This document shows, piece by piece, positions 17,396 through 26,082 of a DNA stretch of 64,000 bases. How positions within the stretch are numbered: the first letter of the stretch is position 1; every line of letters starts with the position of its first letter. The notes beneath the pieces are model-generated. The model was given only the letters and a program-made list of their open reading frames with translations. It was not told the DNA's origin and ran no database searches. The position numbers and the translations under genes are program-made. The DNA is from Jeotgalicoccus saudimassiliensis (lineage in GTDB: Bacteria > Bacillota > Bacilli > Staphylococcales > Salinicoccaceae): contig NZ_CCSE01000001.1 of assembly GCF_000756715.1 (NCBI RefSeq), forward strand, positions 310,001 through 374,000, in the 5' to 3' direction.

Positions 17396-18172
17396 ATGGA
17401 TCCGATTACATATTTAATCAGTCAGGGATTTAAAGTCACATCCGATCCGGGGCGATACAAAAGCGGCATATGGGGACTCAGAAATTATACAGTCAACGGT
17501 TACAATTATGATAATTACTGCGGCGGCTACCACCGCGCTTATGATCTTGTGAAGTACGACCGGGCACCGGTGCCTGCAGTGTTTGACGGTGTTGTTTCTT
17601 CAGGAACAAAAAGTTACGGGAATTTCGGCGGCACTGTTGTAATTGCGAATAAGAATCTTGGTGTCCAGGTCATATACGGGCATCTCTCGCGGCCGCTTAA
17701 TGTACGGCTGGGACAGTATATTAAACAGGGAGATATTATTGGTTATCAGAGCAATACGAATTACCAGAATATCAGGATGGACAGCCACCTTCATATACAG
17801 TTTCAAAATTACGGCTATATAAATTCTGAACGGAATTTTGTCTGTACTGGTATTAATCCTCTTACGATAAATGTGAATCAGCGCGTTTATAATGCAGCCT
17901 GGCTGTGGAGCGGTATGTTCACTGCCAAAAAAATTATAAATATCAGGGATTTTCCATCTTTAACGGGACGTAGAGTCAGTTTTACAGTGGTAAATTCAAA
18001 ATTTTATTTCGATAAGCTGTATGACAACGATGGTTACTGGTGGATCAGATGCATACATAACGGACGTACTGTGTTTATTGCGTGCGGAAAGAAGGTCCCG
18101 GGGAAAGTGTTTAAGGAGACGGAGCTCTACGGGAGTGTTGACAGCCTTGATACGTCAAAAGGAAAAGAATAA
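17396..18172 (+). CDS. M23 lysostaphin-type endopeptidase with C-terminal SH3b-like domain, no signal peptide
   Basis: M23 peptidases cut peptidoglycan cross-bridges. The 258-residue product carries all site residues: zinc ligands His46 and Asp50 (GGYHRAYDLV) and His133, and catalytic His96 (YGHLS) and His131 (HLH). A C-terminal domain from about residue 190 (KKIINIRDFPS to WWIRCIHNGRTVFIACG) looks like the bacterial SH3 domain that binds cell wall. The ATG at 17396 follows AAAGGGGGA; the N-terminus MDPITYLISQGF has no signal peptide or membrane helix. That is the architecture of a phage endolysin, yet no phage gene is nearby, so release would need lysis, a holin or a non-classical route. Confidence 0.85.
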   Translation: MDPITYLISQGFKVTSDPGRYKSGIWGLRNYTVNGYNYDNYCGGYHRAYDLVKYDRAPVPAVFDGVVSSGTKSYGNFGGTVVIANKNLGVQVIYGHLSRPLNVRLGQYIKQGDIIGYQSNTNYQNIRMDSHLHIQFQNYGYINSERNFVCTGINPLTINVNQRVYNAAWLWSGMFTAKKIINIRDFPSLTGRRVSFTVVNSKFYFDKLYDNDGYWWIRCIHNGRTVFIACGKKVPGKVFKETELYGSVDSLDTSKGKE

Positions 18173-18181
18173 AAAAATAAA

Positions 18182-18219
18182 AAATCCATGCGCACCTGAT
18201 TAAGGCTGCGTATGGATTT
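18182..18219. terminator. Terminator between convergent M23 and small membrane protein genes
   Basis: AAATCCATGCGCA pairs with TGCGTATGGATTT with one mismatch. The A-rich left flank gives a T tract on the minus strand; on the plus strand the tail is TTTCTTTG. Confidence 0.65.
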
Positions 18220-18592
18220 CTTTGTCGTTGGTAATTTCGTGAAGCACCTTGTTGATTTCAACCTGATTGACTGCTTCCATTAAGAAATAAGCAATAATAG
18301 CGTATACGATAATACCGCCGATCAAGAGCAGGTTACTTTGAATTACGCTTAACAGTAGGGCCGGAAGGAATACTGCAAGTGTGAAAAGAACAAGCATCAT
18401 AATTCTGTTTGAGCTGATGCTGCGCTTGGCATCTTCAAGTCTTGAATCATATTTCTGATTCACTTTTTCCATATTTACGTAACGGTCGTCGTTATAAACA
18501 CTAGTAATATTTACCTTGCCGTGTAAATCGTCTTCTGTGAAACGTAAATCCATATGGCTGTTATTCCACGTGAGTAAATTAAAGAATGACAT
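18200..18592 (-). CDS. Small membrane protein, unrecognised
   Basis: The 130-residue product has a hydrophilic N-terminal half and two membrane helices (about 63-83 and 86-106) joined by a tight turn, with a charged C-terminal tail ending EITNDKEIHTQP. The ATG at 18592 gives MSFFNLLTWNNS and has GGTGG upstream; a longer frame to 18727 has no signal. I do not recognise the family. It lies between the M23 peptidase and the GMC locus and is divergent from the latter. Confidence 0.6.
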   Translation of the reverse strand: MSFFNLLTWNNSHMDLRFTEDDLHGKVNITSVYNDDRYVNMEKVNQKYDSRLEDAKRSISSNRIMMLVLFTLAVFLPALLLSVIQSNLLLIGGIIVYAIIAYFLMEAVNQVEINKVLHEITNDKEIHTQP

Positions 18593-18838
18593 TAAGTTTC
18601 CACCACCTATGTTAAAATTGTAAAATTTAGTATATAATCTAATCATATTATATTTTAGAAGGGTGGTCAATACGGCTGACAGCACACCCGAAGAATATAT
18701 TGTAATATCCAGACAGGTGAACAGCAAGTTGACTTTACTTGTAATATAATGAATATATCAGCAAGATAGTTCTTTCTGATTATACCATTATTGCTGTAGT
18801 GGTATGTCAATTTTTTATTACACAAATACATTATATAA

Positions 18839-18855
18839 AAACAAAATATTTGTTT
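18839..18855. promoter_or_regulatory. Possible operator upstream of GMC flavoprotein gene
   Basis: AAACAAAATATTTGTTT is a 17-bp near-perfect inverted repeat located 26 bases before the TTG start, next to an AT-rich TTATATAA that might be a -10. In an AT-rich gap such repeats can arise by chance. The rest of the 288-bp gap (18593-18880) shows a short hairpin with TACCA and TGGTA arms (18782-18804) and nothing else. Confidence 0.3.
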
Positions 18856-18880
18856 TTGAATTTATTGGAGGCAGTTTTAA

Positions 18881-20620
18881 TTGGTAACAACATTGGATAA
18901 AGTAGATGTAGTCACAGTTGGGGTCGGCTGGACTGGCGGTATTATCGCAGCGGAAGCGGGAAAAGCAGGACTTAAAGTAGTCGGGCTTGAACGCGGTAAA
19001 AATTATGATACATCAGATTATCAGCACGTGCACGATGAATTAAAATATTCAATCCGCTATGAGCTGATGCAGGATGTGTCTAAAGACACTCTGACTTTCA
19101 GAAACGAACCGGATCAGACTGCATTACCGATGCGGCAGCTTGGATCATTCCTTATGGGTGACGGACTTGGCGGCGCAGGTAAACACTGGAACGGAATGGT
19201 AAACAGATTCCTTCCTTATGACTTTGAAATTGCATCGATGACTGAAGAAAAATACGGCGAAGATAAGCTGATGAAAGATGACGGCTATACTTGGCAGGAC
19301 TGGGGCATTACATACGACGAACTTGAGCCCTACTATACTAAAATCGAAAAAACAATGGGTATTTCGGGTGAAGACAAGGGGACAAACCCGTTCTGGGGAG
19401 AACGTTCTGAAGACTTCCCGACACCGCCTCTGTTAAAGACACCGATTTTAAGATTGTTTGAAGAAGGGGCTAAATCCCTTGGCCTGCATCCATTTATGAT
19501 GCCTTCGGCGAACTTGAGCGAGAAGTACGAAAATCCGGATGGACAAACGATTAACCAGTGTCAGTACTGCGCATTCTGTGAACGTTTCGCATGTGAGTAT
19601 GATGCAAAAGCAACACCGGACGTTACAGTAATCAGAACAGCTGAGAAGACTGATAACTTCACATTGCGTCTGCACTCAAACGTGACTGAAATCATTACAG
19701 ACGAAGACGATGATTCAAAAGTTACAGGAGTTAAATTTGTAGACACAATTACAGGCGAAGAATTCATTCAGCCGGCTGACATTGTCGCGTTAACAAGTTA
19801 TGTATTTAACAATTACAAACTGCTTGCAGTTTCGGATATTGGTGAACAGTACGACCCTGAAACAGAAGAGGGTACACTTGGAAGAAACTACACTTACCAG
19901 CTTCACTCGGGTGCAACAGGATTCTTCGAAGAGAAGAAATTCAACACATTCATGGGGGCAGGAGCGCTTGGTATGTGTCTGGATGACTACAACGGAGACA
20001 ACTTCGACCACGAAGATCTTGACTTTATCCACGGCGGGTTAATTGACCAGCTGCAGATGGGCGCACGTCCGATTCTGAACAACACAGTTAAAGATGGAAC
20101 ACCTTCATGGGGAGAACAGTTTAAAGAGGAATCAATCAAGTATTACACTCAGTCACTGAGCATCGGGGGTATGGCAGGAACGTCGCCGCACCGTAATAAC
20201 TATCTTGATTTAAGTGATGAGTACGATGATGTCTACGGCAATCCGCTTGTTGAAATGACATTCAACTTCCACGAGCAGGACCTTGCAAGATTCGAGTTCC
20301 TTAACGACCGCTGTGAAGAAATCATGACAGCAATGGGTGCGGATACTGTATCGGTAAAAGAAACACCAAGTGATTACGACATCGTCCCTTACCAGTTTAC
20401 GCACAATGCGGGCGGAACTATTATGGGAGCTGATCCGGAAACAAGTGTTGTTAATAACTGGCTGCAGCACTGGGACCGCGATAACCTGTTTGCAGTAAGT
20501 GCCGGAAGCTACGCTCACATGAGCGGATACAACGCGACTCTTACTGTAGGTGCATTAGCTTACCGCTGTGCAGAAGGTATTATTGAATATTCTAAATCAC
20601 CAAAAAGACTTGAATCATAA
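18881..20620 (+). CDS. GMC-family FAD oxidoreductase (gluconate 2-dehydrogenase flavoprotein type), copy 1
   Basis: The product oxidises a sugar, sugar acid or other alcohol using FAD. The 579-residue protein starts with the FAD-binding VGVGWTGGIIAAEAGKAG and has the C-terminal GMC region with MSGYNATLTVGALAYR. A cysteine cluster at 227, 230, 233 and 238 (CQYCAFCERFAC) matches the position where some FAD dehydrogenases of this branch hold an iron-sulfur centre. The start is TTG with GGAGG 9 bases upstream; the paralogue at 21637 starts with ATG at the same place. It has no signal peptide, so export with the Tat-signal small subunit encoded next is likely. It is roughly 70% identical by eye to copy 2. 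Confidence 0.88.
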   Translation: MVTTLDKVDVVTVGVGWTGGIIAAEAGKAGLKVVGLERGKNYDTSDYQHVHDELKYSIRYELMQDVSKDTLTFRNEPDQTALPMRQLGSFLMGDGLGGAGKHWNGMVNRFLPYDFEIASMTEEKYGEDKLMKDDGYTWQDWGITYDELEPYYTKIEKTMGISGEDKGTNPFWGERSEDFPTPPLLKTPILRLFEEGAKSLGLHPFMMPSANLSEKYENPDGQTINQCQYCAFCERFACEYDAKATPDVTVIRTAEKTDNFTLRLHSNVTEIITDEDDDSKVTGVKFVDTITGEEFIQPADIVALTSYVFNNYKLLAVSDIGEQYDPETEEGTLGRNYTYQLHSGATGFFEEKKFNTFMGAGALGMCLDDYNGDNFDHEDLDFIHGGLIDQLQMGARPILNNTVKDGTPSWGEQFKEESIKYYTQSLSIGGMAGTSPHRNNYLDLSDEYDDVYGNPLVEMTFNFHEQDLARFEFLNDRCEEIMTAMGADTVSVKETPSDYDIVPYQFTHNAGGTIMGADPETSVVNNWLQHWDRDNLFAVSAGSYAHMSGYNATLTVGALAYRCAEGIIEYSKSPKRLES

Positions 20621-20701
20621 GAATCATGTTTTTTTAAAACTGGCAACAATCTGTGAAAACAGGTTTATAATAAATATATATTAAAATAGGGGGAGTATAA
20701 A

Positions 20702-21499
20702 ATGGCGAAAACACCAAAAGAAAAAGAGTTTTCAAGACGCGACTTTCTGAAAACTACCGGTGTGGCAACAGGTGGAATCATCGGTGGATCTTTACTTGGC
20801 GGGCTGGTCGGTTTTAATCTCGACAGCTCATCCAGTGAGGAAGAAACTTCAACATCTGAAGAGACAGCTTCAGAAGAAACATCATCAGGAAGCAATACAG
20901 GCGGACTAACAGATAATTCACGTGTATTTTTCTCGAATGACCTGGATTTCAACACAGTTGAAGCAGCTATGGAAAGAATTTTTCCGGAAACTGAAACAGG
21001 CCCGGGTGCTGTGGGGTTAGGCTGTGCATATTATTTAGATGGTCAGCTTACAGGACAGTACGGCTTTAACTCTAAAGAGTACATGCAGGGACCTTTCCGC
21101 GAACCGTTACCGACACAGGGCTACCAGTCGAACTTAAACAGACGCGAATACTTCATGCTTGGTATTAACAAGCTGAATGAAGAGGCAAACAAGCGTCATG
21201 ATGCAAACTTCCCGGATCTTGAAGATGGTCAGATGGATGAAATTCTGACTGACTTTGAATCGGGAGATGTAGACTTCGGTGTGCCTGCGCATACTGCAAC
21301 AGCAAGCTACTTCTTCACAATGCTGCGTTCAGCGACAATTGAAGGAGCTTATGCAGACCCTGTATACCGCGGAAACCGCGATATGGCCGGCTGGAAGATG
21401 AAAAAGTTCCCAGGTCACCAGATGTCATATATTCAGTATATTGAAGATGATGAGTTCCATGAAATCGATCCGGAACCGGTATTTGGTATGGCTCACTAA
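20702..21499 (+). CDS. Gluconate 2-dehydrogenase subunit 3 family protein with Tat signal
   Basis: This family is the small subunit that escorts GMC flavoproteins through the Tat pathway. The 265-residue product has a textbook twin-arginine signal, SRRDFLKTTG followed by a glycine-rich hydrophobic stretch (about 11-40), then a Ser/Glu/Thr-rich linker (40-70). The mature part has the family's LDFNTVEAAMERIFP start and the YPGG-like tail region ending in DPEPVFGMAH. It lies between the two flavoprotein genes and 1.9 kb before tatC, so it probably serves both. No cytochrome c subunit is present. Confidence 0.88.
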   Translation: MAKTPKEKEFSRRDFLKTTGVATGGIIGGSLLGGLVGFNLDSSSSEEETSTSEETASEETSSGSNTGGLTDNSRVFFSNDLDFNTVEAAMERIFPETETGPGAVGLGCAYYLDGQLTGQYGFNSKEYMQGPFREPLPTQGYQSNLNRREYFMLGINKLNEEANKRHDANFPDLEDGQMDEILTDFESGDVDFGVPAHTATASYFFTMLRSATIEGAYADPVYRGNRDMAGWKMKKFPGHQMSYIQYIEDDEFHEIDPEPVFGMAH

Positions 21500-21636
21500 T
21501 ATAATGTGCAATAATTCTCAGGCTCCGGTGAAATTCATCGGGGTCTGGATTTGATTAAACGGCAGAACAAGACAAAGAATGACTTAGGGGATTGTTTAAA
21601 AGATACAGTATTAAAATTTTTCAAGGGGGAAAAATT

Positions 21637-23367
21637 ATGGTAACAACGTTAGATAAGGTTGATGTAGTAACGGTTGGTGTTGGCTGGACAGGCGGAATTA
21701 TAGCAGCAGAAGCAGTTAAAGCAGGATTGACAGTTATGGGTCTTGAGCGCGGACGAAAACGCGGTACGCCTGATTATCAGCATGTACACGATGAGCTGAA
21801 ATATGCGGTACGCTATGAATTAATGCAGGATACTTCTAAAGAGACAATAACTTTTAGAAATAAAAAAGAAGAAAAAGCACTGCCAATGCGTCAGCAGGGT
21901 TCATTTCTGCTAGGAGAAAACCTTGGCGGAGCCGGGACACATTGGAATGGTCAGACATGGAGATTCCTGCCTTACGATTTTGAAATTAAGTCGATGACAG
22001 AAGAGCGTTACGGTAAAGAGAAACTGCAGGAAGATGATGGATATACGTTTGAGGACTGGGGTATTACATACGAAGAACTCGAACCGTATTTCAACGCATT
22101 TGAAAAAACAGCGGGAATTTCCGGTGAGGAAAATCCGCTTGGAGGATTCCGTTCCGAATCCTATCCGACACCGCCGATGTTAAAATCGCGCAGTTTGAGA
22201 ATGTTTGAAGAAGCAGCCAGCAATCTGGATCTTCATCCGATTATGATGCCGTCTGCGAACCTGAGTCAGGAATATGAAAATCCGGACGGTGAAACAATTA
22301 ATGCCTGTCAGTATTGTGCGTTCTGTGAACGCTTTGCATGTGAATATGATGCGAAATCCACACCGGAAATTACAGTTATACAAACTGCACAAAAAAACGA
22401 CAATTTTACGCTGCGTACACAAGCTAACGTTGTAGAAATAATTACAGATGAAGATGATGATTCAAAAGTATCAGGAGTAAAATTTGTCGATACATTAACA
22501 GGTGAGGAATTTATTCAGCCTGCTGAAATTGTAGCTCTGACAAGCTATATGTTTAACAATTATAAACTGCTTGCGGTATCTGATATCGGTGAACAGTACG
22601 ATCCTGAAACAGGAAAAGGCACACTTGGACGCAATTACTGTTATCAGGTATTTGGTGGTGCGACAGGATTCTTTGATGAACAATTCAACACGTTCATGGG
22701 TGCCGGTGCATTAGGTATGGCACTCGATGATTACAACGGTGACAACTTCGATCACGAAGATTTGGATTTTCTGCACGGGGGTAATATATCAATTACACAA
22801 ACCGGTGCAAGACCGATACTCAGCAATCCAGTACCGAGCGGTACGCCTGCGTGGGGTGAAGAGTTTAAAGAAGAATCTATTAAAAACTTCACAAGAGTTC
22901 TGTCGGTTTCCGGCCAGGGCGCAACAAGTCCGCACAAAGAAAACTATTTAAGTATGGATACAGAATATACGGATGTATATGGTGTACCGCTTGTGTGTCT
23001 GACTTATAACTTTACCGACCAGGACAGAGCGAGACAAAAATACCTTGCAGAACGTTCGGCTGAAATTTTAGAAGAAATGGGTGCGTCACAAGTCGATCCG
23101 GCACCTGAGATTACGGATTATAATATTGTTCCTTATCAGTCTACGCATAACACAGGCGGTACAACGATGGGTGCTGACCCGGAAACAAGTGTCGTCAATA
23201 ATTATCTGCAGCATTGGGACCGTGATAACTTATTCGTAGTCGGTGCAGGAAATTTCCAGCACAACAGCGGTTATAACCCGACAGCTACTGTCGGTGCACT
23301 TGCATACCGCTGTGCAGATGGTATCATTAAATATGCTGAAGATGGCGGACGCCTAGAAGAAGAATAA
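21637..23367 (+). CDS. GMC-family FAD oxidoreductase, copy 2
   Basis: This 576-residue paralogue of the first flavoprotein shares the same N-terminus (MVTTLDKVDVVTVGVGWTGG), the cysteine cluster CQYCAFCERFAC, and the closing motif region HNSGYNPTATVGALAYRC. The ATG at 21637 follows AAGGGGGA; a longer upstream frame lacks a signal. The catalytic region carries YQSTHNTGGTTMGADP. It is followed after 11 bases by tatC, so the two are cotranscribed. Two flavoproteins with one Tat-escort subunit suggest alternative complexes with different substrates. Confidence 0.88.
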   Translation: MVTTLDKVDVVTVGVGWTGGIIAAEAVKAGLTVMGLERGRKRGTPDYQHVHDELKYAVRYELMQDTSKETITFRNKKEEKALPMRQQGSFLLGENLGGAGTHWNGQTWRFLPYDFEIKSMTEERYGKEKLQEDDGYTFEDWGITYEELEPYFNAFEKTAGISGEENPLGGFRSESYPTPPMLKSRSLRMFEEAASNLDLHPIMMPSANLSQEYENPDGETINACQYCAFCERFACEYDAKSTPEITVIQTAQKNDNFTLRTQANVVEIITDEDDDSKVSGVKFVDTLTGEEFIQPAEIVALTSYMFNNYKLLAVSDIGEQYDPETGKGTLGRNYCYQVFGGATGFFDEQFNTFMGAGALGMALDDYNGDNFDHEDLDFLHGGNISITQTGARPILSNPVPSGTPAWGEEFKEESIKNFTRVLSVSGQGATSPHKENYLSMDTEYTDVYGVPLVCLTYNFTDQDRARQKYLAERSAEILEEMGASQVDPAPEITDYNIVPYQSTHNTGGTTMGADPETSVVNNYLQHWDRDNLFVVGAGNFQHNSGYNPTATVGALAYRCADGIIKYAEDGGRLEEE

Positions 23368-23378
23368 GGTGATATAAA

Positions 23379-24224
23379 ATGGAGCCGAAGAAAACTAAAA
23401 ATCAAGGCCCTGAAAATAGAAATGTGAATAATGAGCCTGAACTCGTTACCAAACGCAAAAAGGTAACGAAAGAAGATCCGTATGCACCGCTGACTGATCA
23501 TCTCGAGGACTTGAGATCAGTTCTCATTAAGTCTGCGGTTGCAATTACAATATGGTTCCTGATTATTTTCTCAACTGTCGGATGGTGGTTTCCCGTCGTC
23601 TCAAAAGGTGCGGATATCGTTGTCCTTGGACCGTTTGAAGTAATCCGCTTCTATTTAAGAACGTCGGGAGCAATCAGTATTGGATTTTCAATCCCGTTTA
23701 TATGCTGGTTCCTGTGGCAGTTTATGAGACCGGGACTCGTGGAAAAGGAAACGCAATTCCTTAAAGGCTCACTGCCGGTTATGCTGATGCTTTTCGTAAC
23801 CGGTCTGGCATTTGGATATTTTATTGTACACCCGCTGAGTTATTTCTTCCTTATTTCAATGGGGGAACAGAACTTTGACGTGCTGGTCACTGCTGATGAA
23901 TATATGTCGTTCCTGTTAATAACGACGATTCCGTTCGGACTGGTTTTCCAGCTTCCGGTTGTTGCATTATTCCTTCATCACATAGAACTGTTAACAGTGG
24001 AAGTAATGACTTCGATGCGTAAGTATGCATATTTCGCACTGCTTGTCATTACGGCACTGATTGCACCGCCGGATGTGTTCACACATATGGTAACGCTGTT
24101 CCCGATGATTCTTTTATATGAGCTGAGTATTATACTCATTAAAAGAAAGGAACGGAAAGAAGCTGCAAAAGCGGCTAAAGAAGAAAAAGCACGTGCAAAA
24201 CAGGAAAAGAAATCACAAAAATAA
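23379..24224 (+). CDS. tatC: Twin-arginine translocase subunit TatC
   Basis: TatC is the signal-recognition core of the Tat protein exporter. The 281-residue product has a 35-residue charged N-terminal extension, then LTDHLEDLRSVLIKS with the conserved H-L-x-x-L-R, six membrane helices, and a Lys/Glu/Ala-rich C-terminal tail (about 250-281). It is 11 bases after the second GMC gene, so the transporter gene is coupled to its presumed substrate. A TatA gene, needed for function, is not in the window. Confidence 0.95.
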   Translation: MEPKKTKNQGPENRNVNNEPELVTKRKKVTKEDPYAPLTDHLEDLRSVLIKSAVAITIWFLIIFSTVGWWFPVVSKGADIVVLGPFEVIRFYLRTSGAISIGFSIPFICWFLWQFMRPGLVEKETQFLKGSLPVMLMLFVTGLAFGYFIVHPLSYFFLISMGEQNFDVLVTADEYMSFLLITTIPFGLVFQLPVVALFLHHIELLTVEVMTSMRKYAYFALLVITALIAPPDVFTHMVTLFPMILLYELSIILIKRKERKEAAKAAKEEKARAKQEKKSQK

Positions 24225-24232
24225 TATAAGTT

Positions 24233-24276
24233 AAAACAAGCGGATACGGCAGCATTGCCATGTCCGCTTGTTTTTT
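24233..24276 (+). terminator. Terminator after tatC
   Basis: AACAAGCGGAT-CGGCA and TGCC-TGTCCGCTTGTT form a long stem with a GCAT loop, followed by six T. It ends the GMC/tat operon. Confidence 0.88.
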
Positions 24277-24353
24277 AATGAAAAACTACATATCCCTATC
24301 TTTAAGCGGGTATTTTCATGTATAATTACTTAAGTTGAAAGGTGGTAACCGAG

Positions 24354-25853
24354 ATGAAAACGACAATGCTTCTGTCTCTTTTAAAAATAAAAACCACATA
24401 CGGAAATTTTCCGGAAACTGTTAAAGATATCACGACAGATTCCAGGGAAACACACGAAGATGCCGTATTTGTAGCGATAAAAGGTCATCAGACCGACGGC
24501 CTGAAGTTTGCCGGAGATGTAATTAAACGCGGCTGCCGCTTTATCATATCGGACCGCTATATTGAACTTCCTGCAAATATCGGATTGTTAATCGTAAAAG
24601 ATCCGTCAAAAACAGCAGCGCTGTTTGCTGAGTATATATATGAATTTCCGCACGAATCGCAAACGATGATCGGAGTCACCGGCACAAACGGCAAGACGAC
24701 AGTGTCGACGATGATTCATAATCTTAGCATGGCACTCGGCAAGAAAAGTGCCTACCTTGGCACGAATGGTTTTATGATTAACGAAATGCATATGGTGTCT
24801 CAAAATACAACACCTGAAACGACACGGCTGCACCAGCGTATAAGAGAAGCGCATGAAAATGATACCGAAGTGTTTACGATGGAAGTATCGTCACACGGAC
24901 TGAAACTCGGCCGGACGTTCGGCATAGATTTTGATATTGCAATTTTTACAAACCTGACTCAGGACCATCTTGATTTTCATAACAGCATGGATGAATACGG
25001 ACATATTAAAGGCCTGCTGTTTTCACAGCTCGGTCAGGATGTTAAAAAACATAAGTACGTCGTTTTGAATAACGATGATGCATGGTCTAAAGTATACAGC
25101 GACATGACTCCGTTCGAGACGATTACTTACGGCATGGATGAGAGTGCGGATTTTTATCCGTCGGATATTATAGGGAGTCTGGAAGGCTTTAGCTTTACGT
25201 TAAATACACCGGAAGGCAGTTTTGAAGTGAATTCCCCGTTCGTCGGTGAATACAATATTCAAAATCTGATGTGTGCGATTATAAGTGAATGGCTGCAGGG
25301 GTATAGTATTGAACGCATTCTTTCTGCAGTACCTGAAATGAAACCGGTTGAAGGCAGACTTGAAGTGCTGGATCCGTCACTGCCAATCGATATTATTATC
25401 GACTTTGCACATACACCGGATGCATTAAGAAAAGTAATCGAAACGGTGAAGCCTTTTGCAAAAGGCAGACTGATCTGTCTGATTGGAATGACTGGAGAAC
25501 GTGATTATTCAAAAGGGGCAGAAATGGGTGAGATTGCAACGCTTGCGGATTACGCAGTGTTTACACCGGATAATCCTGCCAATGATGACCCGGATATGCT
25601 CGTAAAACTGCTCGCAGACGGGGCAGCTCACGGTAACTATATATCTTATACGGACAGGGAAGAAGGGATTATTCACGCGGTGGATATTGCCGAGCCCGGT
25701 GATACGATTATTCTGGCATGTAAAGGCCGTGAACCGTATCAGATTATGGAAAATTACGTAAAAGTGCCGCACAGGGACGATTTAATTGCACTGGACGCTG
25801 CATACAGAAAGTACCGGAGTGAAGAGTATGTTGACACAGACAATAAAATTTAA
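24354..25853 (+). CDS. murE: UDP-MurNAc-tripeptide synthetase, L-lysine type (MurE)
   Basis: MurE adds the third amino acid to the peptidoglycan stem peptide. The 499-residue product has the ATP-binding GVTGTNGKTT (about 107-116) and the specificity motif DNPANDDP starting at Asp406, the L-lysine form found in S. aureus rather than the DNPR motif of diaminopimelate enzymes. The ATG at 24354 has AAAGGTGG 8 bases upstream. The cell wall should therefore be of A3alpha or A4alpha lysine type, consistent with Staphylococcaceae. Confidence 0.96.
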   Translation: MKTTMLLSLLKIKTTYGNFPETVKDITTDSRETHEDAVFVAIKGHQTDGLKFAGDVIKRGCRFIISDRYIELPANIGLLIVKDPSKTAALFAEYIYEFPHESQTMIGVTGTNGKTTVSTMIHNLSMALGKKSAYLGTNGFMINEMHMVSQNTTPETTRLHQRIREAHENDTEVFTMEVSSHGLKLGRTFGIDFDIAIFTNLTQDHLDFHNSMDEYGHIKGLLFSQLGQDVKKHKYVVLNNDDAWSKVYSDMTPFETITYGMDESADFYPSDIIGSLEGFSFTLNTPEGSFEVNSPFVGEYNIQNLMCAIISEWLQGYSIERILSAVPEMKPVEGRLEVLDPSLPIDIIIDFAHTPDALRKVIETVKPFAKGRLICLIGMTGERDYSKGAEMGEIATLADYAVFTPDNPANDDPDMLVKLLADGAAHGNYISYTDREEGIIHAVDIAEPGDTIILACKGREPYQIMENYVKVPHRDDLIALDAAYRKYRSEEYVDTDNKI

Positions 25854-26082
25854 CGGTACGGACTGTACAGCTTATACAGCAAAATACGAAGATACGTATA
25901 TTATCAGCATACCTGAACTGGGATTCAGTATGCAGATGGACAGTAATCAGAGCGATGAGGAGATGACTGAAGAACTGATCATGCATCTCTTTACGCTGCT
26001 CGATGAAGATGAAAGCAGTTATGCTGCAGAAGTAATACAATCAGCAATTAAAGCTGAGCAAGGAGACAATAATGGATATTAA
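25828..26082 (+). CDS. Small acidic protein between murE and prfC
   Basis: An 84-residue product beginning [16 protein letters not shown], rich in Glu and Asp ([21 protein letters not shown]). GGAG lies 9 bases before the ATG. It overlaps the end of murE by 26 bases and prfC by 11 bases, so all three are translationally coupled. A small hypothetical gene occupies the same place in staphylococci. No domain or function is recognised. Confidence 0.72.
   Translation: MLTQTIKFNGTDCTAYTAKYEDTYIISIPELGFSMQMDSNQSDEEMTEELIMHLFTLLDEDESSYAAEVIQSAIKAEQGDNNGY

Noticed and set aside
17396-18172. Prophage lysis module
   Set aside because: Only an endolysin-like gene is seen; no holin, tail, integrase or other phage gene flanks it.
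18881-23367. Recent duplication or transposition of the GMC genes
   Set aside because: The two copies differ throughout at DNA level and have no flanking direct or inverted repeats or transposase, so the duplication is old.
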